Assembly: GCF_002157625.1 (NCBI RefSeq)
Contig: NZ_BDMM01000007.1
Coordinates: forward strand, 1-64,000
DNA length: 64,000 nucleotides
DNA from: Brevundimonas sp. SH203
GTDB lineage: Bacteria; Pseudomonadota; Alphaproteobacteria; Caulobacterales; Caulobacteraceae
Reading direction: 5' to 3'
The notes beneath the pieces were generated by a model that saw only the letters and a program-made list of their open reading frames with translations, did no database searches and was not told the origin of the DNA. The stretch's first letter is position 1; each line of letters begins with the position of its first letter. Shown one piece after another: positions 17,236-25,315 of this stretch. The translations under genes and the position numbers were made by a program.

Positions 17236-18393
17236 ATGATCCCCTTCATCGACCTTCAGGCCCAGCGCCTGCGTCTCGCCGGCAAGATCGAGGCCGCCGT
17301 TCAGGACGCCGTCGTCGGCGGCGCCTGGGTCATGGGCCCGCAGGTGCGTCAGTTCGAGGCCGACCTCGCCGCCTTCGGCCGGGCCAAACACGCCCTGGGC
17401 TGCGCCAACGGCACGGACGCCCTGGCCCTGCCGCTGATGGCCTGGGGCGTGGGACGCGGCGACGCGGTCTTCGTGCCCAGCTTCACCTTCGCCGCCACCG
17501 CCGAGGTCGTGCCCTGGTTTGACGCCGAGCCGGTGTTCGTCGATGTGGACGCCGACACCTACAACATGGACCCGGCCGCGCTGGAGCGCGCCATCGAAGG
17601 GATCAAGGCCGAGGGCCGTCTGACGCCGCGCGTGGTCATCGCCGTCGACCTGTTCGGCCAGCCCGCCGACTATCCGGCGATCAAGGCCATTTGCGACAAA
17701 CACGGGCTGAAGCTGATCTCGGATTCGGCGCAAGGCTTCGGCTGCACCATCGCGGGCGAACATCCGCTGAAATGGGCCGACGTCACCACCACCAGCTTCT
17801 TCCCCGCCAAGCCGCTGGGCTGCTACGGCGACGGCGGGGCGGTGCTGACCAATGACGACGAACTGGCCCAGCTGATGGATTCCATCCGCGTCCACGGCAA
17901 GGCCGTCGCCGTGGACCTGAAGGACCGCGCCTTCGACCACGACCCCAAATATCTGAACATGCGGATCGGTCTGAACAGCCGTCTGGACACGATCCAGGCC
18001 GCCGTCCTGATCGAAAAGCTGAAGGTCTTCGCCCAGGAGATCGAATGGCGGAACGCCGCCGCCGCCCGCTACAACGAAGCCTTGCGCCCCCACGTCGCCA
18101 AGGTCCCGGACGTGCCGACCGGAAACATCTCCAACTGGGCGCAATATACGATCGAACACCCGAACCGCGACGGTCTGGCCGCGCACCTGAAGGAACAGGG
18201 CGTGCCCACGGCGGTCTATTATCCGATCCCGCTGCACCTCCAGCCCGCCTATGAACACTATCCGCGCGGCGCGGGCGGCCTGCCCGTGACCGAGCGGCTA
18301 AAGGACGTGGTCGTCAGCCTGCCGATGCATTCGGACCTGGACGCCGCGACCCAGGACCGCATCGTCGCCGCCGTCGCTTCGTTCAAAGGCTGA
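17236..18393 (+). CDS. DegT/DnrJ/EryC1/StrS aminotransferase, WbpE-like
   Basis: A 385-residue PLP-dependent sugar aminotransferase. It opens MIPFIDLQAQR, has CANGTDAL (PLP phosphate site), DSAQGFG and the lysine of SFFPAKPLGCYGDGG near residue 192 that forms the Schiff base. The C-terminal half has NSRLDTIQAAVL and YYPIPLHLQPAY. From memory, line-by-line similarity is strongest to Pseudomonas WbpE, which transaminates UDP-3-keto-GlcNAcA. GGAGAGAGCG is the ribosome site. The dehydrogenase gene that follows, after a repeat element, fits such a pathway, but acetyltransferase and UDP-GlcNAc dehydrogenase genes are not in the window. Confidence 0.88.
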   Translation: MIPFIDLQAQRLRLAGKIEAAVQDAVVGGAWVMGPQVRQFEADLAAFGRAKHALGCANGTDALALPLMAWGVGRGDAVFVPSFTFAATAEVVPWFDAEPVFVDVDADTYNMDPAALERAIEGIKAEGRLTPRVVIAVDLFGQPADYPAIKAICDKHGLKLISDSAQGFGCTIAGEHPLKWADVTTTSFFPAKPLGCYGDGGAVLTNDDELAQLMDSIRVHGKAVAVDLKDRAFDHDPKYLNMRIGLNSRLDTIQAAVLIEKLKVFAQEIEWRNAAAARYNEALRPHVAKVPDVPTGNISNWAQYTIEHPNRDGLAAHLKEQGVPTAVYYPIPLHLQPAYEHYPRGAGGLPVTERLKDVVVSLPMHSDLDAATQDRIVAAVASFKG

Positions 18394-18411
18394 ACGTCGA
18401 AGCTATTTCTT

Positions 18412-18520
18412 TCGTCATCCTAGGCCTTGTGCCTAGGATCCATAAAGTCGGACCTACGACCCGTCGCACCGGACCACACCGGGAGTATGGATCCTCGCCA
18501 CAAGGGCGAGGATGACGGGA
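18412..18520. repeat. Dispersed intergenic palindromic repeat, copy 2
   Basis: This copy starts CGTCATCCTAGG and ends CGAGGATGACGGG, with inner GGATCC arms (CTAGGATCC / GGATCCTCG). Each half is a small hairpin, for example CCTAGG-N7-CCTAGG. It is the same family as 14381-14490 and fills most of the gap between the aminotransferase and the dehydrogenase genes. Confidence 0.75.
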
Positions 18521-18546
18521 AGAGAGAAGCAATAAGGGTCGTCCTC

Positions 18547-19479
18547 ATGCCAACCACCGCCCCCCTCAAGATCGGCGTCGCCGGCGCCGGCGTCATGGGC
18601 CGCAACCATGCGCGCGTCGCCTCGGAAATGCGCGAGTTCGACCTGACGACCATCTTCGATCCCGACGCCGTGACGGCTGAGGGCGTCGCCGCCGCCTATG
18701 AGGCGTCGGCGGTCACGACGGCCCAGGCCTTCGTCGATGCGGGTCTGGACGCCGCCGTCGTCGCCACGCCCAACCGCTTCCACGCCGAGGTGGGGGTGGC
18801 CCTGCTGGAGAAGGGCGTCCATGTCCTGGTCGAAAAGCCCATCGCCGCTACGGTCGCCGACGCCGAGCGCATGATCGACGCGGCCCGCGCCAACGACCGC
18901 GTCCTGATGGTCGGCCAGGTCGAACGGTTCAATCCGGCGGTCGAGACGGTCAAGCGCGCGGTCGCGGACGACGAGATCATCTCCATCCAGATCACCCGCG
19001 TCGGTCCCTTCCCGCCCCGCATGGGCGAGGTCGGGGTGGTCATCGACCTCGCCGTCCACGACATCGACATCATCCGCCACCTGACCGGCTCGGAAATCAC
19101 CGAGGTCCAGCCCCAGCTGGCCCGCACCCGCGCCGACCGCGAGGATACGGCCCTGCTGCAGTTCCGTCTGGACAATGGCGTGATCGCCCACATCACCACC
19201 AACTGGGTCACGCCCTACAAGACCCGCACCCTTCAGGTCGCCACCAAGACCAAGTTCATCGTCGCCGACCTGATCACGCGCCAGGTGACGGAATATTTCG
19301 GCCAGCAGCCGGACGGCTCCTATTCGACGCGGATGCTGAACGCCTGGCCCGCCGAACCGCTGAAGAAGGAACTGGAAGCCTTCGCCCGCGCCATCAACAC
19401 GGGCGAGACGGCGGCTGTGACCGGCGAGGACGGTCTGCGAAACCTGGAGGTCGCCCTGCGCTGCCTGGGCGAGGCCTGA
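18547..19479 (+). CDS. Gfo/Idh/MocA-family NAD(P)-dependent sugar dehydrogenase
   Basis: A 310-residue oxidoreductase. The Rossmann fingerprint GVAGAGVMG spans residues 10-18, and the family lysine lies in LVEKPIAAT near 97. The substrate-side motif VIDLAVHDIDIIRHL carries the usual D and H. ATG at 18547 is used because AAGGG precedes it; upstream in-frame codons fall inside the repeat. It likely acts with the WbpE-like aminotransferase in making an amino sugar or uronic acid nucleotide, an inference from the pairing. Which carbon is oxidised is not known. Confidence 0.87.
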   Translation: MPTTAPLKIGVAGAGVMGRNHARVASEMREFDLTTIFDPDAVTAEGVAAAYEASAVTTAQAFVDAGLDAAVVATPNRFHAEVGVALLEKGVHVLVEKPIAATVADAERMIDAARANDRVLMVGQVERFNPAVETVKRAVADDEIISIQITRVGPFPPRMGEVGVVIDLAVHDIDIIRHLTGSEITEVQPQLARTRADREDTALLQFRLDNGVIAHITTNWVTPYKTRTLQVATKTKFIVADLITRQVTEYFGQQPDGSYSTRMLNAWPAEPLKKELEAFARAINTGETAAVTGEDGLRNLEVALRCLGEA

Positions 19480-19526
19480 TCGACGCCAGCCCCGTTATCG
19501 CCGCAAAACCTGAGGAAGAGACACCT

Positions 19527-20030
19527 ATGCGCCGTCTGAACGCCCTTTCTCTCGGTCTTGCCGCCGCCCTCGCCATGGCGGCGCCGGCCCATGCGGACAC
19601 CCGGTTTCTGTCCTACAACGCCTCGGATCGCATCACCCAGGCCCTGACCAAGGGGGTTACCCTGGAGGTGCGGCGCGGCCTGTTCGGCGCGGTGCAGGTG
19701 GAGCGGCTGTTTTCCACCACCGCGCGCGGCACGGCCGGCTTTACGCGCGGCGGCCCCGATGCGGCGCGGCGCGTCCTGCCCGACGGCGCGACCGAGAGCG
19801 ACATCTATTCCGTGGATCAGGACGGCGACGGCCGGGGCCTGGCCCGCGCCCTGTGTCCCGGGGCCGACGAGGTCTGGCTGATCATGAGCCGCGTGCGCGC
19901 GCCCCGCCCCCTGACCATGCAGGCCGTGGGCCGGTGGTCCGACGGCGCCTATCGGCACTGCGTCACCCTCAGCTACGACTGGCGCGGCGAATGGGCCACC
20001 GCGCCCGCCTCTCCCGCCATCACGAACTGA
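19527..20030 (+). CDS. Secreted hypothetical protein (167 aa)
   Basis: A 167-residue exported protein with a clear signal peptide ending AHA-D at about residue 23. The mature part contains VTLEVRRGLFGAVQVERLF and two cysteines (LCPG, HCVTL) that may form a disulfide. I do not recognise the family. AGGAAGAG gives a good ribosome site. It lies 47 bases after the dehydrogenase gene and may share its transcript. Confidence 0.7.
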   Translation: MRRLNALSLGLAAALAMAAPAHADTRFLSYNASDRITQALTKGVTLEVRRGLFGAVQVERLFSTTARGTAGFTRGGPDAARRVLPDGATESDIYSVDQDGDGRGLARALCPGADEVWLIMSRVRAPRPLTMQAVGRWSDGAYRHCVTLSYDWRGEWATAPASPAITN

Positions 20031-20137
20031 TCCCGACCCCAAGGCGATTCGTCCGCCGCCGGACTGTTTCATAATGAACACGCGCAAGCGGACATTATGG
20101 GTGTTTGACTTTTATATTCGACAGTGACACTTTCGGC

Positions 20138-20243
20138 ACAGGAACGGCGGCGGCCGTTCTACCGCCACGGAAGATATCCCCCTCCCCGGCGGCGAGAGAG
20201 ACGAACCTCCCAGAGCCCGGCCCGTCACGGCCGGGCTTTTTTT
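20138..20243 (+). ncRNA. Candidate small RNA with CCTCC loops
   Basis: Three consecutive hairpins can be drawn. Hairpin 1: GAACGGC (20142-20148) with GCCGTTC (20153-20159). Hairpin 2: CCGCC (20162-20166) with GGCGG (20188-20192), whose loop contains CCCCCTCCCC. Then a single-stranded linker with AACCTCCC, and a terminator at 20215-20243. TTGACT at 20105-20110 could be a -35 element, but the -10 is weak. The C-rich loops are complementary to Shine-Dalgarno sequences, as in many alphaproteobacterial regulatory RNAs. No protein frame fits. Homology to a named RNA was not established. Confidence 0.5.
20215..20243 (+). terminator. Rho-independent terminator
   Basis: GCCCGGCC (20215-20222) and GGCCGGGC (20229-20236) form a perfect 8-bp stem with a six-base loop, followed by seven T. 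It would end either the transcript of the secreted-protein gene or the candidate small RNA. Confidence 0.9.
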
Positions 20244-20269
20244 AACCGCCGCGCCTGCTAGACGGGGGC

Positions 20270-21067
20270 ATGACCCTTCGCCTCGCCACCTGGAACATCA
20301 ACTCCGTCCGCCTGCGCATCGATCAGGTCGCCCGTTTCGTCGCCGAACGCGCGCCCGACGTCCTGATGCTGCAGGAAATCAAATGCACCACGGACCAGTT
20401 CCCCCGCGCCGCCTTCGAAGAGATGGGCCTGCCGCATCTGCGGGTGGCGGGTCAGAAGGGCTGGCACGGCGTGGCCATCGCCAGCCGCCTGCCGCTTGAG
20501 GACAGCGACACCTTCCAGGTCTGCAAGCTGGGCCACGCGCGCTGCGTCTCGGCCAGCGTCGCCGGAATCGACGTGCAGAACTTCTACATCCCGGCGGGCG
20601 GCGACATCCCCGACCGGGCGCTGAACCCCAAGTTCGATCACAAGATGGACTTCTATGAACAGTTGACCGGCATCGTCGCCAAACAGGACAAGGCGCGGCC
20701 GCTGGTGATGGCCGGCGACTTCAACATCGCTCCGGGCGAAGGCGATGTGTGGAACCACCGCTATATGTCCAAGATCGTCAGCCATACGCCGATCGAGGTC
20801 GAGACCCTGAACCGGCTTCAGGAGACCGGCGGTTTCGCCGACGTGCTGCGCGACCGTTTCCCCGAGCCGCAGAAGCTCGCCAGCTGGTGGAGCTATCGCG
20901 CCGCCGACTTCCGCAAGTCCAATCGCGGCCTGCGCCTGGACCACGTCTGGACCTCGCCCGGCCTGACGCCCGCCGTGGTCAGGGACACGGCCCGCATCCA
21001 CGACGACGTGCGTGAATGGGAACGCCCCAGCGACCACGCCCCCGTGACCGTGGACCTGGACGTCTGA
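20270..21067 (+). CDS. xth: Exodeoxyribonuclease III (AP endonuclease)
   Basis: A 265-residue ExoIII-family enzyme for base excision repair: it cleaves abasic sites and has 3'-5' exonuclease and 3'-phosphatase activity. Catalytic motifs are visible: TWNINSVR (residues 7-14), LQEIKC (Mg-binding Glu near 36), GDFNIAP, LRLDHVW and the terminal SDHAPV with the catalytic His. Full length. It follows a strong terminator by 26 bases, so it has its own promoter or relies on read-through. Confidence 0.95.
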   Translation: MTLRLATWNINSVRLRIDQVARFVAERAPDVLMLQEIKCTTDQFPRAAFEEMGLPHLRVAGQKGWHGVAIASRLPLEDSDTFQVCKLGHARCVSASVAGIDVQNFYIPAGGDIPDRALNPKFDHKMDFYEQLTGIVAKQDKARPLVMAGDFNIAPGEGDVWNHRYMSKIVSHTPIEVETLNRLQETGGFADVLRDRFPEPQKLASWWSYRAADFRKSNRGLRLDHVWTSPGLTPAVVRDTARIHDDVREWERPSDHAPVTVDLDV

Positions 21068-21070
21068 TCC

Positions 21071-22525
21071 TCAATAGACGGCGACCGGCCTGATCGCCCT
21101 CACGGCGGCGGCGGCGCCACCGACCCTCCCGGCCGCGCGGGCCAGGCGCGTCACCGCCTCGTCCAGCTCGGCTTCGGGCAGGGTATAGGGCAGACGCAGT
21201 CGGCGCTCGAAGGCGCCGTCGACGCCGAAGCGGGGACCGGCGGCGAGGCGCAGGCCTTCGACCTCGGCCTGGATGGTCAGGGCGGAACTGATCGGCCCGG
21301 GCAGCCGCGCCCATAAGGACAGCCCTCCGGCTGGATGCGGACACGTCCAATCCGGCAAGCGTTCGGCCAGACGGGCGCGCAGGTGATCGCGGCGCGCGCG
21401 CAGCAGGGGCCGGCGCGCGGCCAGGGCCTTGCCGCCGTCGTTCAACAGCTCGACCGCCGCGAGCTGCTCCAGGATCGGCACGCCCAGGTCGAAGCTGGCG
21501 CGGCTCTGGGCCAGTCGTTGGATCACGGCCCGGTCGGCGCGGACCCAGCCGATTCGCAGTCCGCCCCAGACGCTCTTGGACATCGAACCCAGCCGCACCA
21601 TGCGCGGCGCATCGACGGCGGAAGCGCTCAAGGCCGGCGGCCCGCTCAGCGTCAGATCGACCAGGGTCTCGTCCAGCACCAGCAAGGTCTCCGACCCCTT
21701 CAGGCCCGCCAGCAGCCGCGTCCGATCCGACGCCCGCATCATTCGCCCCGTTGGATTGTTGTGGTCCAGCACCAGATAGGCCATCGCCGCCCCGCTGCTG
21801 CGACAGGCCGAGACCAGACCCTCGACATCCCAGCCCTCCTCGCCTTCGACGTCCGGCAGGGCCACAGGCACGGCGCGGCCGCCCGCGGCCAGAATGGCGT
21901 CGATGGCCTGGGGATAGGTCGGGTGGTCGAACACCACCGGTCTGCCCACCCGCACCGTCAGCCGCAGCAGATGGACCAGGCCGTTGTGCGCGCCGTGGGT
22001 GATCAGGATCTGGCCCGGCGAGGTCGGCAGGCCACGCCGCCGATAGCCGGCCGCCACCGCCTCGCGCAGTTCCTCCAGGCCCGCCGTCTCGTAACCGTGG
22101 CCCGGCAGGTTCGCCGGCAGTCGCTCCAGCGCCCGGACATAGGCGGCGTGGACATTGGGATCGGCCGGCAGGACGGCGGACGTCAGATCGATCAGGCCCG
22201 GCCAGTCGCCCCGATCCTCGATGCCCCCTTTGCGCGGTCCCGGCCCGGCGGGAAGGCGGGTGCGAGCCGCCGCCCCCTGACCGCCCGACAGGAAGCCTTC
22301 GTCGCGCAATCGCCCATAGGCGGCCGATACGGTGGTGCGGCTCAGGCTCAACGCCTGCGCCAGTTCGCGCTCGCCCGGCAACCGCGCCGCCAGCGGCAGA
22401 CGACCGTCCAGAATCAGCAGCCGGAGCGCGCCCGCCAGCTGGCGATAGGCCGCGCCGGCGCCCGGCGCACGCCAGGCGCCGAGATGGCGGGTCAATGAGA
22501 CAAGACCGATGGAACGGGGCGACAT
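21071..22525 (-). CDS. MocR/PdxR-like GntR-aminotransferase fusion regulator
   Basis: A 484-residue MocR-type regulator. Residues about 20-85 form a GntR winged helix (LPGERELAQALSLSRTTVSAAYGRLRDEGFL). The rest is a class I aminotransferase-like domain with ITHGAHNG, DHNNPTG and the PLP lysine in GSMSKSVWGG near residue 315. ATG at 22525 is the first that leads directly into the winged helix. It is divergent from a YczE-type membrane gene, a pairing known for MocR regulators, and the gap holds a palindrome. It probably senses PLP or an amine and controls the membrane gene. Confidence 0.9.
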   Translation of the reverse strand: MSPRSIGLVSLTRHLGAWRAPGAGAAYRQLAGALRLLILDGRLPLAARLPGERELAQALSLSRTTVSAAYGRLRDEGFLSGGQGAAARTRLPAGPGPRKGGIEDRGDWPGLIDLTSAVLPADPNVHAAYVRALERLPANLPGHGYETAGLEELREAVAAGYRRRGLPTSPGQILITHGAHNGLVHLLRLTVRVGRPVVFDHPTYPQAIDAILAAGGRAVPVALPDVEGEEGWDVEGLVSACRSSGAAMAYLVLDHNNPTGRMMRASDRTRLLAGLKGSETLLVLDETLVDLTLSGPPALSASAVDAPRMVRLGSMSKSVWGGLRIGWVRADRAVIQRLAQSRASFDLGVPILEQLAAVELLNDGGKALAARRPLLRARRDHLRARLAERLPDWTCPHPAGGLSLWARLPGPISSALTIQAEVEGLRLAAGPRFGVDGAFERRLRLPYTLPEAELDEAVTRLARAAGRVGGAAAAVRAIRPVAVY

Positions 22526-22541
22526 GACGCCAGCTTGGCAC

Positions 22542-22568
22542 AACTGGCCCTTTTTTACATAGCCAGTT
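22542..22568. promoter_or_regulatory. Operator palindrome between MocR regulator and YczE gene
   Basis: AACTGGC at 22542-22548 and GCCAGTT at 22562-22568 are perfect inverted arms 20 bases apart, in the 60-base gap between the divergent genes. The spacer holds the T-rich TTTTTTACATA. Position and symmetry fit a MocR dimer site controlling both genes. Confidence 0.65.
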
Positions 22569-22585
22569 TCAGGCAAGTCCCGATC

Positions 22586-23185
22586 ATGACCCGTCGCCTG
22601 ACCCAGCTATTCGCCGGCCTTGTTCTCTACGGCCTCTCCATTGCGATGATCGTGCGCGCCGATCTGGGGCTGGACCCGTGGGACGTGCTGAACCAGGGCG
22701 TGTTCGAACGGTTCGCCCATCCGGCCGGGATCAGCTTCGGTCTGGTCGTCAATCTGATCGGCCTGGCCGTGCTGTTGCTTTGGATACCCCTGCGCCAGAA
22801 GCCGGGCGTCGGCACGGTGGCCAATGTTCTTGTCATCGGGACGGTCGCGAACGTCGGACTGGATCTTATCCCGTCCGGCCTGGGCCTGCCGTTGCGAACA
22901 GGCCTGCTCGTCCTTGGGATCGTCCTGAACGGCGTGGCCAGCGGCGCCTATATCGGTGCAGGTCTGGGGCCCGGTCCGCGCGACGGCCTGATGACCGGCA
23001 TCGTCGCCCGCACCGGCTGGCCGGTGAAATGGGTTCGGACCAGTATCGAACTGACCGTCATCGCCGTGGGATGGCTGCTGGGCGGCTCGGTCGGTCTGGG
23101 CACGGTGCTGTACGCCGTGACCATCGGCCCCTTGGTCCACGTCTTCCTGCCGATGTTCGCGATCCGCCCGAAGACGGCCGACTGA
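22586..23185 (+). CDS. YczE/YyaS/YitT-family membrane protein
   Basis: A 199-residue integral membrane protein with about five helices. The family motif RADLGLDPWDVLNQG lies near residues 21-35, and a second related copy, GAGLGPGPRDGLMTG, near 130, as in YczE proteins. ATG at 22586 is chosen over the upstream in-frame start at 22535, which would lie inside the operator. Its function is unknown; MocR-linked members have been proposed as vitamer or amino-acid transporters. Confidence 0.85.
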   Translation: MTRRLTQLFAGLVLYGLSIAMIVRADLGLDPWDVLNQGVFERFAHPAGISFGLVVNLIGLAVLLLWIPLRQKPGVGTVANVLVIGTVANVGLDLIPSGLGLPLRTGLLVLGIVLNGVASGAYIGAGLGPGPRDGLMTGIVARTGWPVKWVRTSIELTVIAVGWLLGGSVGLGTVLYAVTIGPLVHVFLPMFAIRPKTAD

Positions 23186-23188
23186 GCC

Positions 23189-23875
23189 TTACGGCTGAAG
23201 CCGATAGCCGCCCGCGTCGGTCAGCAGCAGACGGGCATGACCCGGCTCCGGCTCGATCTTCTGACGCAGGCGATAGATGTGGGTTTCCAGCGTGTGGGTC
23301 GTGACCCCGGCGTTGTAGCCCCAGACCTCGGTCAGCAGTTCTTCGCGCGACACCGGCTTGGCCCCGGCGCGATAGAGGTATTTCAGGATGTTGGTTTCCT
23401 TCTCGGTCAACCGCACCTTCTTGCCCTTAGCGTCCATCAACACCTTGGCGGCGGGCCGGAACTCATACGGGCCGATGGTGAAGACCGCGTCCTCGGACTG
23501 TTCGTGGCTACGCAGATGGGCGCGGATGCGCGCCAGCAGAACGGCGAACCGGAAGGGCTTGGTCACATAGTCGTTGGCGCCCGCGTCCAGTCCGAGGATG
23601 GCGTCCGCGTCCGCCGATTGCGCCGTCAACATGATGACGGGCGTGGACACCCCGTCCTTCCTCAACAGGCGACAGGCCTCGCGCCCGTCCATATCGGGCA
23701 GATCGACGTCCAGCAGGATCAGGTCGGCGCGGATCTCGCGCCCCATCCGCACCCCGTCCGTCGCGGTCGAAGCCTGCTGGGTGCGAAACTCCTCATGCAG
23801 GTTCAACTGCTCGGCCAGGGCCTCGCGCAGGTCGTCGTCGTCGTCGATGATCAGGATGGTCTTGGGCGTAGGCAT
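23189..23875 (-). CDS. cenR: Response regulator, CenR-like (OmpR family)
   Basis: A 228-residue OmpR-type regulator: receiver domain with DDDDD at 11-15, phospho-acceptor D56 (LLDVDLPDMDG), MLTAQ and VTKPFRF, then a winged-helix DNA-binding domain ending TDAGGYRLQP. The linker SEDAVFTIGPYEF and the domain sequence match Caulobacter CenR, an essential regulator of cell-envelope integrity that pairs with the kinase CenK. Its place near the left flank of the origin agrees with C. crescentus. ATG at 23875 gives the family start. The partner kinase is not in the window. Confidence 0.83.
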   Translation of the reverse strand: MPTPKTILIIDDDDDLREALAEQLNLHEEFRTQQASTATDGVRMGREIRADLILLDVDLPDMDGREACRLLRKDGVSTPVIMLTAQSADADAILGLDAGANDYVTKPFRFAVLLARIRAHLRSHEQSEDAVFTIGPYEFRPAAKVLMDAKGKKVRLTEKETNILKYLYRAGAKPVSREELLTEVWGYNAGVTTHTLETHIYRLRQKIEPEPGHARLLLTDAGGYRLQP

Positions 23876-23958
23876 GGGACTGACAATGGCGAGGCTTGGC
23901 CCCCGCGCCAAGGCTTGGGGGCGTGAATATTCACATCGGGTTACGGGCTAGAGGCCCT

Positions 23959-24657
23959 TTAGGGCCGATTTCGTTCCCCGAACAGCGCCGTTCCGACCCG
24001 CACATGGGTCGCGCCGCACCGGATCGCGGTCTCGTAATCGCCGCTCATCCCCATCGACAGCACCGACAGACCGTTGCGCTCGGCCAAGCCGCGCAGCATC
24101 GCGAAATGCGGTTCCGCGTCCTTATCCGCGGGGGGAATGCACATCAGCCCCTCCACTGTCAGCCCATAAGTTTCCCGCGCCGCCGCGATCAGGGCGTCGG
24201 CGGCATCGGGAAGCACGCCGGCCTTCTGAGGTTCGGCCCCCGTATTGACCTGGACCAGCAGACGCGGCGATCGGCCGCGTTTCTCGGCCGCCTCGGCCAG
24301 GGCCCAGGCCAGCTTCTCGCGGTCCAGGGTCTCGATCACATCGAAAAGGGCTGCCGCGTCCTCGACCTTGTTGGTCTGCAGCGGCCCGATCAGCCGCAGT
24401 TCCAGGCCCGGCAGACCGGCGATGCGGTCGGTCCAGCGGCCTTGCGCCTCCTGCACCCGGTTTTCGCCGAACACGCGCTGGCCGGTGGCCAGTATGGTGT
24501 CGATGGCTTCCGGTTCCTGCGTCTTGGACACGGCGGTCAGGACGACATCGGCGGGATCGCGCCCGGCCGCCCGGCAGGCGGCGTCGATGCGGGCGCGGAC
24601 CTCGGCCACCCGTTCGGCGATGGACGGCGAGGCGGAAGCGGGAGAAGAAGGGGTCAT
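23959..24657 (-). CDS. yggS: YggS/PLPBP-family PLP-homeostasis protein
   Basis: A 232-residue single-domain PLP-binding protein. The PLP lysine is K45 in LTAVSKTQ, followed by FGENRVQEA, LIGPLQTNK, LVQVNTG, GLMCIPP, SMGMSGDYETAI and VRVGTALFG, all family signatures. It balances vitamin B6 and amino-acid pools rather than catalysing a known reaction. AGGATC precedes the ATG. Its start codon (24655-24657) overlaps the start of the divergent thiE-like gene (24656-24658) inside one CATG. Confidence 0.95.
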   Translation of the reverse strand: MTPSSPASASPSIAERVAEVRARIDAACRAAGRDPADVVLTAVSKTQEPEAIDTILATGQRVFGENRVQEAQGRWTDRIAGLPGLELRLIGPLQTNKVEDAAALFDVIETLDREKLAWALAEAAEKRGRSPRLLVQVNTGAEPQKAGVLPDAADALIAAARETYGLTVEGLMCIPPADKDAEPHFAMLRGLAERNGLSVLSMGMSGDYETAIRCGATHVRVGTALFGERNRP

Positions 24658-25315
24658 GATCCTGCCAGCCGGTTACAGCGACGATGCGCGCACGCTCTGG
24701 AACGTCGCGACCGCTCTAAACCGCGCCGCCGCCGCTGTCAGCCCGGCCGCCGTCGGTCTGCCGCCCCTGCTGTTCTTCACCGATCCCGCCCGCACCCCCA
24801 GGCCGTGGGCGACGGCGGTCCGGCTGCCGGCCGGTTCGGCGGTGATCTATCGCGCCTTCGGGGCGACGGACGCGGTCGAGACCGGACGGAAACTTCGCGA
24901 GGCGACGACGAAGGCCGGGGTTCGGCTTCTGGTCGGGCTGGACGTCCATCTGGCGCAAGCGGTGTCGGCCGACGGCCTGCATCTGCCCGAACGATCGGCG
25001 GACCAGGCGCCGGTGCTGCGCGCGGCCCGCCCCGACTGGCTGCTGACCGCCGCCTGGCATGGCGAGGCGGCGCCGCCGACAGGTCTGGACGCCCTGGTGC
25101 TGTCGCCTGTTTTCCCCGCCGGCGGGGCCTCGGCGTCGAAGCCGGCCCTGGGCGTGGACGGGTTCGCCACGCACGCGGCGCAGGCGAACGCGCCGGTCTA
25201 TGCGCTGGGCGGGATCGAGGCGAAAAACGCGGGACGGATCGTCGGCGCCTGCGGTCTGGCGGGCGTCGATGCGATCCGGCGGGCCTTCGGCGAGCCGCCG
25301 AAGATCAGAATTTGA
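24656..25315 (+). CDS. Thiamine-phosphate synthase-like protein (ThiE/TenI family)
   Basis: A 219-residue TIM-barrel protein of the ThiE/TenI family. Matching segments are FFTDPAR at the N-terminus, ADGLHLPERSA (substrate-phosphate side), DALVLSPVFPAGGASASKPALG (the usual GPVFxTxSK region) and YALGGIEAKNA. It is longer at the N-terminus and diverged in the pyrophosphate site, so it may be a TenI-type paralogue rather than the true synthase. GAAGAAGGGG precedes ATG 24656. Its last 11 bases overlap the convergent NtrZ-like gene. Confidence 0.75.
   Translation: MILPAGYSDDARTLWNVATALNRAAAAVSPAAVGLPPLLFFTDPARTPRPWATAVRLPAGSAVIYRAFGATDAVETGRKLREATTKAGVRLLVGLDVHLAQAVSADGLHLPERSADQAPVLRAARPDWLLTAAWHGEAAPPTGLDALVLSPVFPAGGASASKPALGVDGFATHAAQANAPVYALGGIEAKNAGRIVGACGLAGVDAIRRAFGEPPKIRI

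Noticed and set aside
20141-20157. EcfG (general stress sigma) promoter GGAAC...CGTT in front of the small RNA candidate
   Set aside because: The two elements are only eight bases apart instead of about sixteen, and both are inside hairpin 1.
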